Shown here: positions 8,422 to 20,001 of the stretch, piece after piece
Layout: each line of letters opens with the position of its first letter
Numbering within the stretch: position 1 is the stretch's first letter
Source of the DNA: Acidimicrobiia bacterium
GTDB taxonomy: Bacteria > Actinomycetota > Acidimicrobiia > Acidimicrobiales > Poriferisodalaceae
DNA length: 64,000 nucleotides
Assembly: GCA_022826045.1 (NCBI GenBank)
Contig: JAJDVQ010000078.1
Span: forward strand, 1 to 64,000
Reading direction: 5' to 3'
Position numbers and translations under genes: made by a program
The notes under the pieces: model-generated
What the model was told of the DNA's origin: nothing
Databases searched by the model: none
Seen by the model: only the letters and a program-made list of their open reading frames with translations

Positions 8422-9086
8422 TACAGCAGCTTGGCGAGATCTTCCCGGCTGGCCCAGCCGAATGCAATCATCGCATCGCCGTTGGCCGCGTCGTAGTCAT
8501 CAAACAGCGCGTCGAGCTCCGGGGACGTTTTCTCAGGCCGTGCGGCGGTGTGGTTCAGCACGAACGAGGGTCCGCCGTCGCCGTACACCTTGAACTCTCG
8601 CGCCTTGTACTCGCCCTGGACGTCGAAACGCTTCGCAAGCCGGCGTCCCCATGCTCGGTCCTCGCCGTTGGGTTCGTAACCAGGCCGCGGCACCACTCGG
8701 TCCAGCGGCTTGAACGCCACGAATGCAGCGGCGTCGGCCATCTGGCAGGCCACCAGCACGTCTTCGTCCGGAAATGCCAGAACTGCCCGGCGCAGCTGAT
8801 CGGTCACCATCGCGCGCAGGGCGCTGTCACGACGCGCCGAGCGGCGTGTCGCGCCGGCACCCATCAGCACCGTCGGGTCACCGCCGACGCGCTCAAGCGT
8901 GCAGAAACCGTAAGCGGCGAGCTTGGCACCGTCGCGTACATGAGTGATGAGTACCCAGGCGTCACGCTGCTTGGAGAGATGCCCGACGTCGAAGTGCACC
9001 TTCTCGCCGATGACCAACTCGGCCATCTCGGAGATCTCGGCATCGCTCAGTGCCGTGCAGTCCTTGGTTTCAACCTCGATGGCCAT
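8421..9086 (-). CDS. uncharacterised protein, GNAT-like
   Basis: A 221-residue cytosolic protein without a firmly recognised family. The middle (AWVLITHVRDGAKLAAYGFC ... ALRAMVTDQLRRAVLAFP ... DVLVACQMADAAAFVAFKPL) has the strand-helix rhythm of N-acetyltransferase folds, including a possible acetyl-CoA loop around GAGATRRSARRDSA. The C-terminal part (WGRRLAKRFDVQGEYKAREF) resembles the end of such proteins. No catalytic residue can be assigned. It starts at ATG 9086 and is coupled to the nitroreductase gene. The 149 bases before it contain nothing I recognise. Confidence 0.55.
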   Translation of the reverse strand: MAIEVETKDCTALSDAEISEMAELVIGEKVHFDVGHLSKQRDAWVLITHVRDGAKLAAYGFCTLERVGGDPTVLMGAGATRRSARRDSALRAMVTDQLRRAVLAFPDEDVLVACQMADAAAFVAFKPLDRVVPRPGYEPNGEDRAWGRRLAKRFDVQGEYKAREFKVYGDGGPSFVLNHTAARPEKTSPELDALFDDYDAANGDAMIAFGWASREDLAKLL

Positions 9087-9235
9087 GTGATCTTCGCTCC
9101 CTGCAGTGCTCGCTGGCCGTTCCCCCGACGGCGCGGCCAGGCAGTTCCGTCAGTGCTCCTTCAATGCGCGCCCGCGCCCTGGGCAAGGGCAACACCCGAT
9201 ATGCGGCATCCGCCACCGGTCCCACGGCGACCCAT

Positions 9236-9733
9236 TCACAGATAGACCCCGCTCCGATCCGTCGCCGGCACAGGGCTGGGCTGTGCACCAGCTTCGAGGG
9301 CATTGCCCCGCATACTGCGCAGCTGCCGCTCCGCCATCATCTGCTGCGCCGACACCGCCGCTTGGATGCCGTGGAACAGCCCTTCGAGCCATCCCACGAG
9401 CTGGGCCTGAGCGATTCGCAGCTCGGGACCTGAGGGAACCTCTTCGTCAAACGAGAACGCAAGCCGATTCAGCTCTTCAGCCAGAGGCTCGGACACGGCC
9501 GTTGCCAATTCTTCGACCGACAGGTGGTACACATCACGCATCCGATCGCGTCCCGCTTCGTCGAGTTCGGCATGGCGAACCTCTTCGAGCAGCTTGCGGA
9601 CCATCCCGCCGATGCGCATCAGCTTCGCCGGTTCCGGCACGAACGATTCTTCGTCGGCGTCGTCCTGCGCGTGAGGTCCGCCATCCAGCAGCTCGCCGTG
9701 TTCTGGCCGATGCACCGGATCGCCAACCACCAC
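9236..9733 (-). CDS. bpa: bacterial proteasome activator Bpa
   Basis: A 165-residue homologue of Bpa (Rv3780), the ATP-independent ring activator that opens the 20S proteasome gate. The family core is clear: PAKLMRIGGMVRKLLEEVR, then LDEAGRDRMRDVYHLSVEEL, and the nearly invariant ELRIAQAQLVGWLEGLFHGI followed by QQMMAERQL. The protein ends GVYL, matching the C-terminal GQYL docking motif that inserts into the proteasome alpha ring. The genome is therefore expected to encode a 20S proteasome, which is not in this window. The start is probably GTG 9733; the variable acidic N-terminus is typical. Confidence 0.93.
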   Translation of the reverse strand: MVVGDPVHRPEHGELLDGGPHAQDDADEESFVPEPAKLMRIGGMVRKLLEEVRHAELDEAGRDRMRDVYHLSVEELATAVSEPLAEELNRLAFSFDEEVPSGPELRIAQAQLVGWLEGLFHGIQAAVSAQQMMAERQLRSMRGNALEAGAQPSPVPATDRSGVYL

Positions 9734-9812
9734 CGCGAGGCTATCTGGGAAACGTCTCGCCCCGTCCGGCCAGAAGCCCGCCGAACCCCTTGAGCTCGGG
9801 GCGCACAGCCCC

Positions 9813-10922
9813 CTACAGCACGAGAAACGGCACCAGCATTTCTTCCGCCGTCAGCCCTCCATGCCGGCCGATCAACGGATGATGAGGCACGTCCTCATCG
9901 GGCATCGTGAAGGCAGTGAGCGCACGGGGCACGAGCACCACGTCGCCGAGGCGACCCAAGGCGGGCACCGTGACGTGGCGACCCAGCCATCGCTCATCCA
10001 GCACCTGCGAGAGCGGAGCGGCCTCCGCGGTCGGCTCGTAGCGTTCGCAGGCGTCCAGCAGGTCCCGAGCGGCGCCGGGGCGTGCGCTCAGCCACAGCAT
10101 CCGGGCCTCGCCCGACCAGCCGCTGGTGAGCGCCACGACGTCCGCATCAACCATGATGGGCGGCTCGGCCACCTCGACGAGGCCATGGTCTGCGGTGACA
10201 GCCAGAGGCACGTCGGTGGGCAGCACGGCACGCAGCGCGCTGGCGAGCTGCTCCACCCGGGTCAGCACAGCCAGATACTCAGTGCCGATCCCGAACTCAT
10301 GGGCGACCTTGTCGAGATTGTCGTAGTAGGCAAAGACAAGCGGGTAGCCCTGATCGACCGCATCACGCACCGACTCAGCCAAGCCATCGGGATCGCCCCA
10401 CCCCCAGAACGTCCCGCCGCGCAGGTGCGCGGCGGTGAATCCGCTGTCGCGGAACTCAGCGCGCGTCACCACCGCAACCGAACGACCGCAGAACGGCACA
10501 ACGGGCTGCAGGCCGGATGCGGGCACGGCGACACGCGCGTCCTGGCCGCCGGCACGCCAGCGCAGCGTGTTCAGCAATCCGAGCTGGGTCGGCACCCGGT
10601 AGCCGACCAAGCCGTGTTCGCCGGGCGTCGCTCCCGTCGTCAGCGATGTCATCGCCGTCGCGGTGGTACTCGGCGCGACGGTGGTGACCGGTGCGCTGCT
10701 GTCGCTGGCCGCGGCGAGCGTCGGGGCAAGCGTGCGATGGCGCCGCAGCTGGTGCCAGCCGAGCCCGTCAATGACGAGCACGACCACGGTCGGCGCACCC
10801 GCCACCTCATCAGCGATGAGAGCGGAATCCACACCGGCAAGGATTCCGGGCATCACCTCGGTGACACAGCGGCCGCCGTAGCTGGGCAGCGTGCGCTCGA
10901 GCGCAAGCGGCTCGCCCTTCAT
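9813..10922 (-). CDS. alkaline phosphatase superfamily / nucleotide pyrophosphatase-like protein
   Basis: A 369-residue protein of the type I phosphodiesterase/nucleotide pyrophosphatase family. The metal-binding start is VVVLVIDGLGWHQL. The catalytic Thr/Ser block is STTATAMTSLTTGATPGEHG, and the histidine metal ligands are in AVTADHGLVEV and near the C-terminal GRHGGLTAEEM. The substrate is unknown, and no signal peptide is visible, so it is probably cytosolic. ATG 10922 is chosen because a TAGGGT -10 element ends seven bases before it, suggesting a leaderless mRNA. Confidence 0.82.
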   Translation of the reverse strand: MKGEPLALERTLPSYGGRCVTEVMPGILAGVDSALIADEVAGAPTVVVLVIDGLGWHQLRRHRTLAPTLAAASDSSAPVTTVAPSTTATAMTSLTTGATPGEHGLVGYRVPTQLGLLNTLRWRAGGQDARVAVPASGLQPVVPFCGRSVAVVTRAEFRDSGFTAAHLRGGTFWGWGDPDGLAESVRDAVDQGYPLVFAYYDNLDKVAHEFGIGTEYLAVLTRVEQLASALRAVLPTDVPLAVTADHGLVEVAEPPIMVDADVVALTSGWSGEARMLWLSARPGAARDLLDACERYEPTAEAAPLSQVLDERWLGRHVTVPALGRLGDVVLVPRALTAFTMPDEDVPHHPLIGRHGGLTAEEMLVPFLVL

Positions 10923-10929
10923 GTACCGG

Positions 10930-10935
10930 ACCCTA
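10930..10935 (-). promoter_or_regulatory. candidate -10 element, leaderless start of phosphodiesterase gene
   Basis: TAGGGT fits the actinobacterial TANNNT -10 consensus and lies seven bases before the ATG at 10922, so transcription would begin at the start codon. No convincing -35 is seen. Confidence 0.35.
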
Positions 10936-11029
10936 GAGGCCAAGCCGCCAGGCGACGCCGCGGCCCGGCGCCTGGAGGGCCAGCGGAGCGAGCAGCAGCG
11001 GGAAACGAGATCACTCCTGGACGCAGGGC

Positions 11030-11035
11030 TACGCT
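11030..11035 (+). promoter_or_regulatory. candidate -10 element, leaderless start of Rrf2 gene
   Basis: TACGCT fits TANNNT and lies six bases before the GTG at 11042, with no ribosome-binding site between them. This predicts a leaderless transcript. A -35 is not evident. Confidence 0.33.
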
Positions 11036-11041
11036 GCCACC

Positions 11042-11488
11042 GTGGCAGTCTCGACGCGGGGAGACTACGCGAGCCGGGCGCTGCTGTCTCTGGTCCTCAA
11101 TGACAACGGCAGGCCGACATCGGTGCGCGACATCGCAGAGCGCACCGGCCTGCCCCAGCCGTACCTGGAGCAAATCCTGCTGGCGCTCAAAGGTGCCGGG
11201 CTGGTCCGATCCAAGCGAGGCGTCGGAGGCGGCTATGTCATGGCTCGGGATCCCGCCGAGGTCACCATCGGGATGATCGTCAGTGCTGTCGACGGCCCGA
11301 TCGCCCTCGGCGACTTCGGCCAACCGCACCAAGACGGAGCCTGCGATCACGAGGGACAGTGCGTGCTGCTGGCGATCTGGGACTCGGTAGGTCGCCGCAT
11401 GCGCTCTGAGCTTGACTCCTACAGCCTCGCCGCCGTGGCCGAAGTGGCTCGCGGGCGCGCACCGTGGCCCGGCTCGCCGCCCGATTGA
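11042..11488 (+). CDS. Rrf2 family transcriptional regulator
   Basis: A 148-residue winged-helix regulator of the Rrf2/IscR/NsrR family. The DNA-binding part is YASRALLSLVLN, TSVRDIAERTGLPQPYLEQI, GAGLVRSKRGVGGGY (residues 10-65). The Fe-S region retains Cys101 and Cys107 (CDHEGQC), but the third cysteine of the IscR pattern is missing. It may bind a cluster with another ligand or respond to redox directly. It is divergent from the phosphodiesterase gene with 119 bases between them, and its target is unknown. The gene starts with GTG. Confidence 0.87.
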   Translation: MAVSTRGDYASRALLSLVLNDNGRPTSVRDIAERTGLPQPYLEQILLALKGAGLVRSKRGVGGGYVMARDPAEVTIGMIVSAVDGPIALGDFGQPHQDGACDHEGQCVLLAIWDSVGRRMRSELDSYSLAAVAEVARGRAPWPGSPPD

Positions 11489-11501
11489 ACCAGCGACGAG
11501 C

Positions 11502-12452
11502 TCAGCGGGTGACAAGCACGCGCGGGTCGGATCCGAAAGCGCGCAATGCCCCCGCGAAGTCCTCCGGGATCGGTGCCACGAAACTCATCTCCGCGCCGTC
11601 GGATGGATGCCGAAACTCCAGCTCGCAGGCGTGCAGCAGCGGCCGTCCGATGCCGAATGGATCCGCGACGCCGTAGGCGAGGTCGCCCAGCAGCGGCAAG
11701 CCGATGCTGGCGAGATGTACTCGGATCTGATGGGTTCGCCCGGTCTCCAACCGGCAGCGCAGCAGCAATGTCTCCGTCGGTCGGGCGAACGTCTCGACAA
11801 CGCGGTAGTGAGTCAGCGCTGGGCGGCCATCGGCCCTGATGGCCATCTTTGTTCGGTTGGCCGGATCGCGCCCGATCGGCGCATCGACCGTGCCGCTCGG
11901 CGAGGAGGCGACGCCACGAGCGAGGGCCGCATAGACCCGGCGAACAAGTCGACTTGAGAGCTGGCTGGCAAGGCTCTCGTAGGCCCCTGCGCTGCGGGCG
12001 CAGACCAGGACGCCGCTCGTTCCGCGATCGAGCCGGTGCACGATGCCGCCCCTTCCGGGTTCGCCTAGGTGGGCCATCTCGGGATAGCGGGACCAGAGGG
12101 CGTCGGCCAAGGTGCCGTGCGGATGGCCTGATCCCGGATGAGTCACGACACCGGGCGGCTTGTTCACCACCACGACATCGCGGTCGGCGTGGAGGACATC
12201 GAGCGAGACTTCCTCAGAGGACCGATTGGTCTCCGGCTGGGCGGTATGGCCTCCCACGAGTTCGATCACCGTGCCCGGATGCAGACGCTGCGAGCCGGCG
12301 AGGGCACGTTCGTCGTCGACGATCACACTCCCCTCCGCGACCATCCGCGCCGTCACCGAACGGGATTCCCCTGTGAGCAACGACAGCGCCCGATCGAGCC
12401 GTTCGCCGCCGAGCGACTCCGGGGTCTCGATGCGGCGGTGCGGTTCTGTCAC
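11502..12452 (-). CDS. rluD: RluD-like ribosomal large subunit pseudouridine synthase
   Basis: A 316-residue RluA/RluD-family enzyme that isomerises uridines in 23S rRNA. An N-terminal S4 RNA-binding domain (residues 12-70, GERLDRALSLLTGESRSVTA) is followed by the catalytic domain with HRLDRGTSG, in which Asp142 is the catalytic aspartate, and the conserved LETGRTHQIRVHLASIG motif. It is the last gene of a dksA-like/lspA/rluD run and overlaps lspA by four bases (ATGA). The gene order next to ileS matches other actinobacteria. Confidence 0.92.
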   Translation of the reverse strand: MTEPHRRIETPESLGGERLDRALSLLTGESRSVTARMVAEGSVIVDDERALAGSQRLHPGTVIELVGGHTAQPETNRSSEEVSLDVLHADRDVVVVNKPPGVVTHPGSGHPHGTLADALWSRYPEMAHLGEPGRGGIVHRLDRGTSGVLVCARSAGAYESLASQLSSRLVRRVYAALARGVASSPSGTVDAPIGRDPANRTKMAIRADGRPALTHYRVVETFARPTETLLLRCRLETGRTHQIRVHLASIGLPLLGDLAYGVADPFGIGRPLLHACELEFRHPSDGAEMSFVAPIPEDFAGALRAFGSDPRVLVTR

Positions 12453-12997
12453 TCAGGTGTTCCTTGCGCTGCCACCCGACCGCGCTGCTCGCTCACGTAC
12501 AGATGCACCAGCACGACGGCAAGTCCCACGGTGATGGAGGCGTCAGCGACGTTGAAGATCGGCCACCACTGCAGGTCGACGAAGTCCACGACGGCTCCTC
12601 GTCCCCAGCCCGCACCGCGAAACACCCGGTCGGCGAGGTTGCCCAGAGCGCCTCCGATGATGGCCCCAAGACCGAGCGCGCCCCACACACTGCCGACGCG
12701 CCGCCGTGACGACCACAGGATTGCCACGATCACGATGGCCACCAATGCCAGCACGGGACCCAAGCCGCGGCCCACCGAGAACGCGAACCCGGTGTTGTGC
12801 ACGAGCCGCAGCCGCAGCGTCCACACCAGATCGATGATCCGATCGTCGAGAGCGGCAACAGCCCACGCCTTCGTGGCTTGATCTGCGGCGAGAACTGCTG
12901 CGCAGGTCGCGGCAATCCAGCGGCTGCGTGCCAAGCGTTCCTGTGCTCCAGCGGATTGTTCAGCGGACACCCATGAACAAGCTAGGGCCGACGCCAT
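12449..12997 (-). CDS. lspA: lipoprotein signal peptidase (signal peptidase II)
   Basis: A 182-residue inner-membrane aspartyl protease that removes signal peptides from prolipoproteins. There are four membrane segments (about 27-47, 65-78, 82-97, 153-170). The two catalytic aspartates sit in the signature motifs GNLADRV (Asp123) and FNVADASI (Asp152), and the VHNTGFAFS motif is also present. The start at 12997 overlaps the DksA-like gene by 16 bases; a later start is possible because the first 25 residues are not conserved. The window encodes at least one lipoprotein substrate (the GerMN protein at 45889). Confidence 0.92.
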   Translation of the reverse strand: MASALACSWVSAEQSAGAQERLARSRWIAATCAAVLAADQATKAWAVAALDDRIIDLVWTLRLRLVHNTGFAFSVGRGLGPVLALVAIVIVAILWSSRRRVGSVWGALGLGAIIGGALGNLADRVFRGAGWGRGAVVDFVDLQWWPIFNVADASITVGLAVVLVHLYVSEQRGRVAAQGTPE

Positions 12998-13524
12998 GCC
13001 GGTCCGCTGCTCTTCACCTCCACTCGCATGGAGGCATGCGGGATGGCTTCGAGGCGTTCCTTCGGGATCGGCTTGCCCGAGACGACGCAGATCCCGTAGG
13101 TGCCGTCGTCGATGCGGGCGAGAGCGGCATCGATCTCGGCGATTTCCTCCCGCTCGCGCGCTGATATCTGCAACGCCCTCTCGCGCTCGACAGCGATGGA
13201 GTCTCCCTCCCCGGACTCCTCGTCGAACTGCACGTCGCCAGGTTCGCGTTCGCTGACGAGCTGCTCGGCCTCGGCCTCATAGCGTTCGGCATGCTCGGTG
13301 TAACGGCGGCGTTCGGCGAGCAATGCTTGCCGCTGCTTGTCGAGGAATGCTTCGCCGAAGCGCTGCTTGGGACCTCGCTTGCGAGGCACGGATTTCTTTG
13401 CGGGAGCCTTGCGGGATGCACTCGATTTCTTGGCGCCGACGCCGGATTTCTTTGCCGCGGCTGCGCGAGCCGACGACTTCTTCGCGGCGGATTTGCGGGC
13501 GGAAGCCTTCTTTGGTGTCGCCAT
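12982..13524 (-). CDS. DksA/TraR-like protein with Lys/Ala-rich tail and degenerate zinc finger
   Basis: A 180-residue protein. Residues 1-55 are a histone H1-like tail rich in KKA, KKS and AAAKK repeats. Residues 58-130 form the DksA coiled coil (FLDKQRQALLAERRRYTEHA ... RERALQISAREREEIAEIDA), and the C-terminal finger region reads YGICVVSGKPIPKERLEAIP. Canonical DksA has four zinc cysteines (CxxC and CxxC); here only one cysteine remains, so zinc binding as in DksA is unlikely. Binding to RNA polymerase is inferred from family membership, and the basic tail suggests DNA or RNA contact. I chose ATG 13524 because everything upstream is unlike the family. The gene is divergent from ileS. Confidence 0.8.
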   Translation of the reverse strand: MATPKKASARKSAAKKSSARAAAAKKSGVGAKKSSASRKAPAKKSVPRKRGPKQRFGEAFLDKQRQALLAERRRYTEHAERYEAEAEQLVSEREPGDVQFDEESGEGDSIAVERERALQISAREREEIAEIDAALARIDDGTYGICVVSGKPIPKERLEAIPHASMRVEVKSSGPAWRRP

Positions 13525-13741
13525 GGCCCATCCCCCCGGTTCAGCGAAGCGGCAGTCTAGGTCTCCGCCTTCGCCGGATGCGCGGATGAGCGGGCCGCTT
13601 GAGCCCCGGGCCGTAGCCTGCGGGCCGCGGTCGGCAGAGTAGCGGCCCGTTGATGTCGGTGCCGTGGGGATACCCTCACCGGATCGTGAGCCGACCCGCA
13701 CCGTCGGGGGGCATGAACGGGGCCTGCAGGAGGCGCGGGTG

Positions 13742-16923
<3,182 letters not shown>

Positions 16924-16927
<4 letters not shown>

Positions 16928-17598
16928 GCCGAGAGCGGCTCCTTGCGGATGAGTGCGTCCAAGAAGGGGTCGTCCAGCTCGTCCAGCGTGAGCGGGGGTG
17001 CATCCGCGGCAATCTCAGCAGCAGCGTCCTCAGGCTCGTCTGCGTCGAGATCGCTGTCGCCTTCAGCCCCGGATTCACCGATGGCGTCATAGGCGGCGTC
17101 GACGCGTTCAGCAGAACCTGAGGTCAAGGGAGCAACAATGGCGGGCATGACAGCAGATTCCGGGGCTGAACGCACCGGTGCGGCAATGGGTTCGGTGTCG
17201 GGAAATACATCATCGACGGCCTCTGCTTCGGCCGACTGCTCGGAAGCTTCGCTGACGGCCACGTCGTAGCCAGCGTCGGTCAGCGTCCGGGAGATCTCAG
17301 AAGTGACCAGCTTCGAAAGCGACTCGACCAGGTCGTCAGTTGCCGACTTGAACGCGTCGTCGAGGGCTTGGCTGCCGGCCGCCTGCAGCGCCGCAAGCGC
17401 CTCGGCGATCTGGGCAATGGTGTCGGGTGAGAGCTGGACCTCGACGGGCTGATCGGGTTTGCCCGACTCCACGCTGGACATGCGCGTGTCGATCTCCGCA
17501 ATGCGCGCAGCGAGGTCCGCGACCTGCTCACCGAGACGTTCGAGCAGTCCTGAGCCTTGCGGAGCTGGTGGTTCATCGTGAGGAGTCGGGCTCGCCAT
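16924..17598 (-). CDS. uncharacterised acidic coiled-coil protein in the divIVA position
   Basis: A 224-residue soluble protein that I do not recognise. Residues 20-105 have helical heptad-like character (LLERLGEQVADLAARIAEID, IAQIAEALAALQAAGSQALD, DLVESLSKLVTSEISRTL). Residues 110-210 are acidic and low in complexity, and the end is basic (ALIRKEPLSA). It shows no DivIVA-type LTPxDI N-terminus. It follows yggT in the dcw cluster, between yggT and ileS, which is where divIVA/wag31 normally sits in actinobacteria. A division or polar-growth role is an inference from position only. Confidence 0.6.
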
Positions 17599-17645
17599 GG
17601 CGCGGAATGTACCAGCGGAGCGGCTTTCCGGCAGATTTGTCGGCC

Positions 17646-17915
17646 CTAGCGCCCGCAGCCCAGCAAGTAACCCGCAACCAGCACCTGCAGTGCAATGAGC
17701 AGCACGATCGGAGACAGGTCAAGCGCGACCCGGCCGATGCGCACGGCCGGCAGGGCCCGTCGCAGCGGTCCCATCACCGGCTCGGTGATCCGAACCAGCC
17801 ATGTCCGCACCACGGTGACCGGGCTGTCGGGAGACAGCGGGATCCAGCTGAACAGAACCCGAGCGAAGATTGCGAAGGTGTACATCGACGTGAGCGTGCA
17901 CAGCAGGCTTCTCAT
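17646..17915 (-). CDS. YggT family membrane protein
   Basis: An 89-residue protein with two membrane helices (about 4-24 and 65-87) joined by the conserved SWIPLSPDSPVTVVRTWLVRITEP...LRRALP loop, which identifies the YggT family. Its molecular role is not well established; it is regularly found beside sepF and ftsZ and is linked to division and osmotic shock tolerance. It lies 46 bases after sepF on the same strand. Confidence 0.85.
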   Translation of the reverse strand: MRSLLCTLTSMYTFAIFARVLFSWIPLSPDSPVTVVRTWLVRITEPVMGPLRRALPAVRIGRVALDLSPIVLLIALQVLVAGYLLGCGR

Positions 17916-17961
17916 TGCTTACCGCAACTGCTCGTGCCGGGGCATTCGGGGGGCAAACGTC

Positions 17962-18462
17962 TCAGTGTCCGTCACCCTGCGCAGGCATCGCCTCATGTCC
18001 ACTGCCGCTGACCACGACATTGGCAGGCACCAGCATGTACACGGCGTTCGCGACCTTGCGCATCTCGCCGTCACGGGCATAACACAGGCCGCTCGCGAAG
18101 TCCAGCAGTCGTCGGGCGGTGTCTCGATCGAGCCCTTGCAGATTCAGGATGATCGGCTGTTCGCGCTTGAAACGATCCCCGATCTGCTGCGCGTCGTCGA
18201 ACATCCGGGGCATGAGCACAAAGGGCTGTGCCGACGCAGTCGCGACACGACGGACCGCAGTCGAAGGCACTTGGGAGGCAGCCGGCTGCGTCGCCGCCGT
18301 GGTCGGGCGTTCGACCACGGTGACGCCGCTTTGGCCGACCGGGTCGCTCACCGCATGGGCAATCGGGAGCTCGCCTGGCATGGCGCGCTCGGCCGGCGGC
18401 GCGTAGCTGTCATCTGGCCCGAGGCCCAGATAACTCATCGCTTGTTTCATGAACGACGCCAT
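17962..18462 (-). CDS. sepF: cell division protein SepF
   Basis: A 166-residue membrane-anchoring and bundling partner of FtsZ. The N-terminal MASFMKQAMSYLGLGPDD is the amphipathic membrane-targeting helix. A variable linker (residues 20-80) leads to the conserved core: PFVLMPRMFDDAQQIGDRFK, QPIILNLQGLDRDTARRLLD, FASGLCYARDGEMRKVANAV and MLVPANVVVS. ATG 18462 with an upstream AGAGGA site gives this correct N-terminus, while the longer frame from 18513 does not. In a genome without a visible FtsA, SepF is the expected FtsZ anchor. Confidence 0.92.
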   Translation of the reverse strand: MASFMKQAMSYLGLGPDDSYAPPAERAMPGELPIAHAVSDPVGQSGVTVVERPTTAATQPAASQVPSTAVRRVATASAQPFVLMPRMFDDAQQIGDRFKREQPIILNLQGLDRDTARRLLDFASGLCYARDGEMRKVANAVYMLVPANVVVSGSGHEAMPAQGDGH

Positions 18463-18521
18463 GCCGGTCCTCTGAGGAGGGAACTCTCGGTTGCCAAGAG
18501 TACCGATACGCAAAGATAGGT

Positions 18522-19205
18522 TCAGTCACCCTGTGATGCGGTGATACGAGACGGACGCTCTCCGAACAGGGCCGTCCCGATGCGCACCATCGTCGATCCG
18601 GCCCGCACCGCGAGCTCGAGATCTGCGCTCATCCCGATACAGCGATGCTCGAGACCGTGGCTGTCCGCGAAGCGGATCACCTCGGCGAATGCCGCCTCGA
18701 TGTCGTCCGGCGAACCCTGCGGGCCAATCGCCATGCATCCGCGTACCTCGAGGCCCACATCCCTGGCTCGGTCGATCAGGTCTGATGCATCGTCCAGCCC
18801 GCAGCCGCCCTGGGTCGATGCGCCGCTCACGTCGAGTTGCACCATGATCGCGGCACCTGGACTGTGACGCGAAATCTCCTGCACGAGTCGCATCCGATCC
18901 ACGCTCTGCCAGAGGTCCACCAGACCAGCAAGCTGCCTGACCTTGTTCGATTGCAGGCGCCCGATGAAGTGCACATCGAGACGATCTCGAACTTCTGGAT
19001 GCAATTGATCCCACTTGGCACGCAATTCTTGGGCGTAGTTCTCGCCGATCATCAACAAGCCCGCAGTCGCGGCAGCTTCCAGTGCGGAAGCATCGAAGCC
19101 CTTGGTGACCGCCACGATGTCGATACGCGAGGGATTACCGCCAGCGTCGACGATCCGCTGACGAACACGTTCTGCGCCGCGAACAACGGCATCCGGGTCA
19201 ATCAC
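18522..19205 (-). CDS. yggS: YggS/PROSC family PLP homeostasis protein
   Basis: A protein of about 227 residues with the alanine-racemase-like TIM barrel that buffers pyridoxal phosphate. The PLP lysine is Lys35 in IDIVAVTKG, followed by GLLMIGENYAQELRAKW, VHFIGRLQSNKVR and the C-terminal CIGMSADLELAVRAGSTMVR phosphate-binding block. I chose GTG 19205, which overlaps the pgeF stop by eight bases; ATG codons at 19226 and 19229 are alternatives. It stands in the usual ftsZ-pgeF-yggS-sepF order. Confidence 0.9.
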   Translation of the reverse strand: MIDPDAVVRGAERVRQRIVDAGGNPSRIDIVAVTKGFDASALEAAATAGLLMIGENYAQELRAKWDQLHPEVRDRLDVHFIGRLQSNKVRQLAGLVDLWQSVDRMRLVQEISRHSPGAAIMVQLDVSGASTQGGCGLDDASDLIDRARDVGLEVRGCMAIGPQGSPDDIEAAFAEVIRFADSHGLEHRCIGMSADLELAVRAGSTMVRIGTALFGERPSRITASQGD

Positions 19206-19884
19206 CGGCTTCGCCTGCGCTCTCATCATGCTCGAGGCAGACGAGCAGTGCCGTGCGGCCCTGCTCGTCCCTGACCCGATGCGAGAAGTAACGGATATCC
19301 GAAGCCGTGCATCGACCCAATTCGGTGTCGATGGTGGCCCCGCCGCGGCCGAGTGCGAGCCGCATCCCCTCAGCGAGATCAAGCGAGGGCGTGTCCCACG
19401 CCGTCGTGCTGGCGACGCTGGACCCCCCCCATGCCTCCGCACGGGCGAGGTCGGCCGCTCCGAACTCATAGTGCGAGGAGCAGATGTGGGGACCGATGAC
19501 CGCTCGAACATGGCCTATGCCGTGATTCGCCAGCTCAGCCAGGGTCGCTTCGACGACGCCGGCGAGCAAACCTCGCCAGCCCGCGTGGACAGCCGCTACA
19601 GCACTGCAGCCGCTCGAGTCGTATCCGTACAGCGCCACCGGTACGCAGTCGGCCGTGCGCACGGCGAGTGTGGCCCCCGTGGCCGTCGTCCACGCGGCAT
19701 CGGCGCAAGTGCCAGAGCGATCTCCAGGTCGATCGACTCGTACGACGTCGGCGCCGTGCACTTGACGCAGCACTGTCATCGGGGCGCAGCGGGATCCTTG
19801 GGCAGGTGCACAGTCGCCGTCGGTTCGCTCGGAGAAGCTGACACGTGCCGTGCGGTCTCCAGCGCGGCGACGCAACGTCAGCAT
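19198..19884 (-). CDS. pgeF: PgeF/YfiH family peptidoglycan editing factor (laccase-domain protein)
   Basis: A 228-residue multicopper-oxidoreductase-like YfiH protein. Its E. coli homologue removes wrongly incorporated L-Ser from UDP-MurNAc precursors, and purine nucleoside activities are reported for others. The family signatures are LRQVHGADVVRVD, ATLAVRTADCVPVALYGYD (metal Cys), AAVHAGWRGLLAGVVEATL (metal His) and the C-terminal SDIRYFSHRVRDEQGR. It begins 118 bases after ftsZ, with the same orientation. Confidence 0.9.
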   Translation of the reverse strand: MLTLRRRAGDRTARVSFSERTDGDCAPAQGSRCAPMTVLRQVHGADVVRVDRPGDRSGTCADAAWTTATGATLAVRTADCVPVALYGYDSSGCSAVAAVHAGWRGLLAGVVEATLAELANHGIGHVRAVIGPHICSSHYEFGAADLARAEAWGGSSVASTTAWDTPSLDLAEGMRLALGRGGATIDTELGRCTASDIRYFSHRVRDEQGRTALLVCLEHDESAGEAGD

Positions 19885-20001
19885 GGCCGCACTGCTGATG
19901 ACGATTCCAGGATCACAGCGTGGGGCCGCGCTCGTGAAGGCTGATGGGCCGACGCCGTCTTGGTCGATTGGCTCACGATGACCGAGAAGCCGGCCGCAGC
20001 C

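Noticed and set aside
9861-11276. 471-residue plus-strand open frame
   Set aside because: It is antisense to the phosphodiesterase gene and then overlaps the Rrf2 gene in another frame. It has no ribosome-binding site or recognisable domain.
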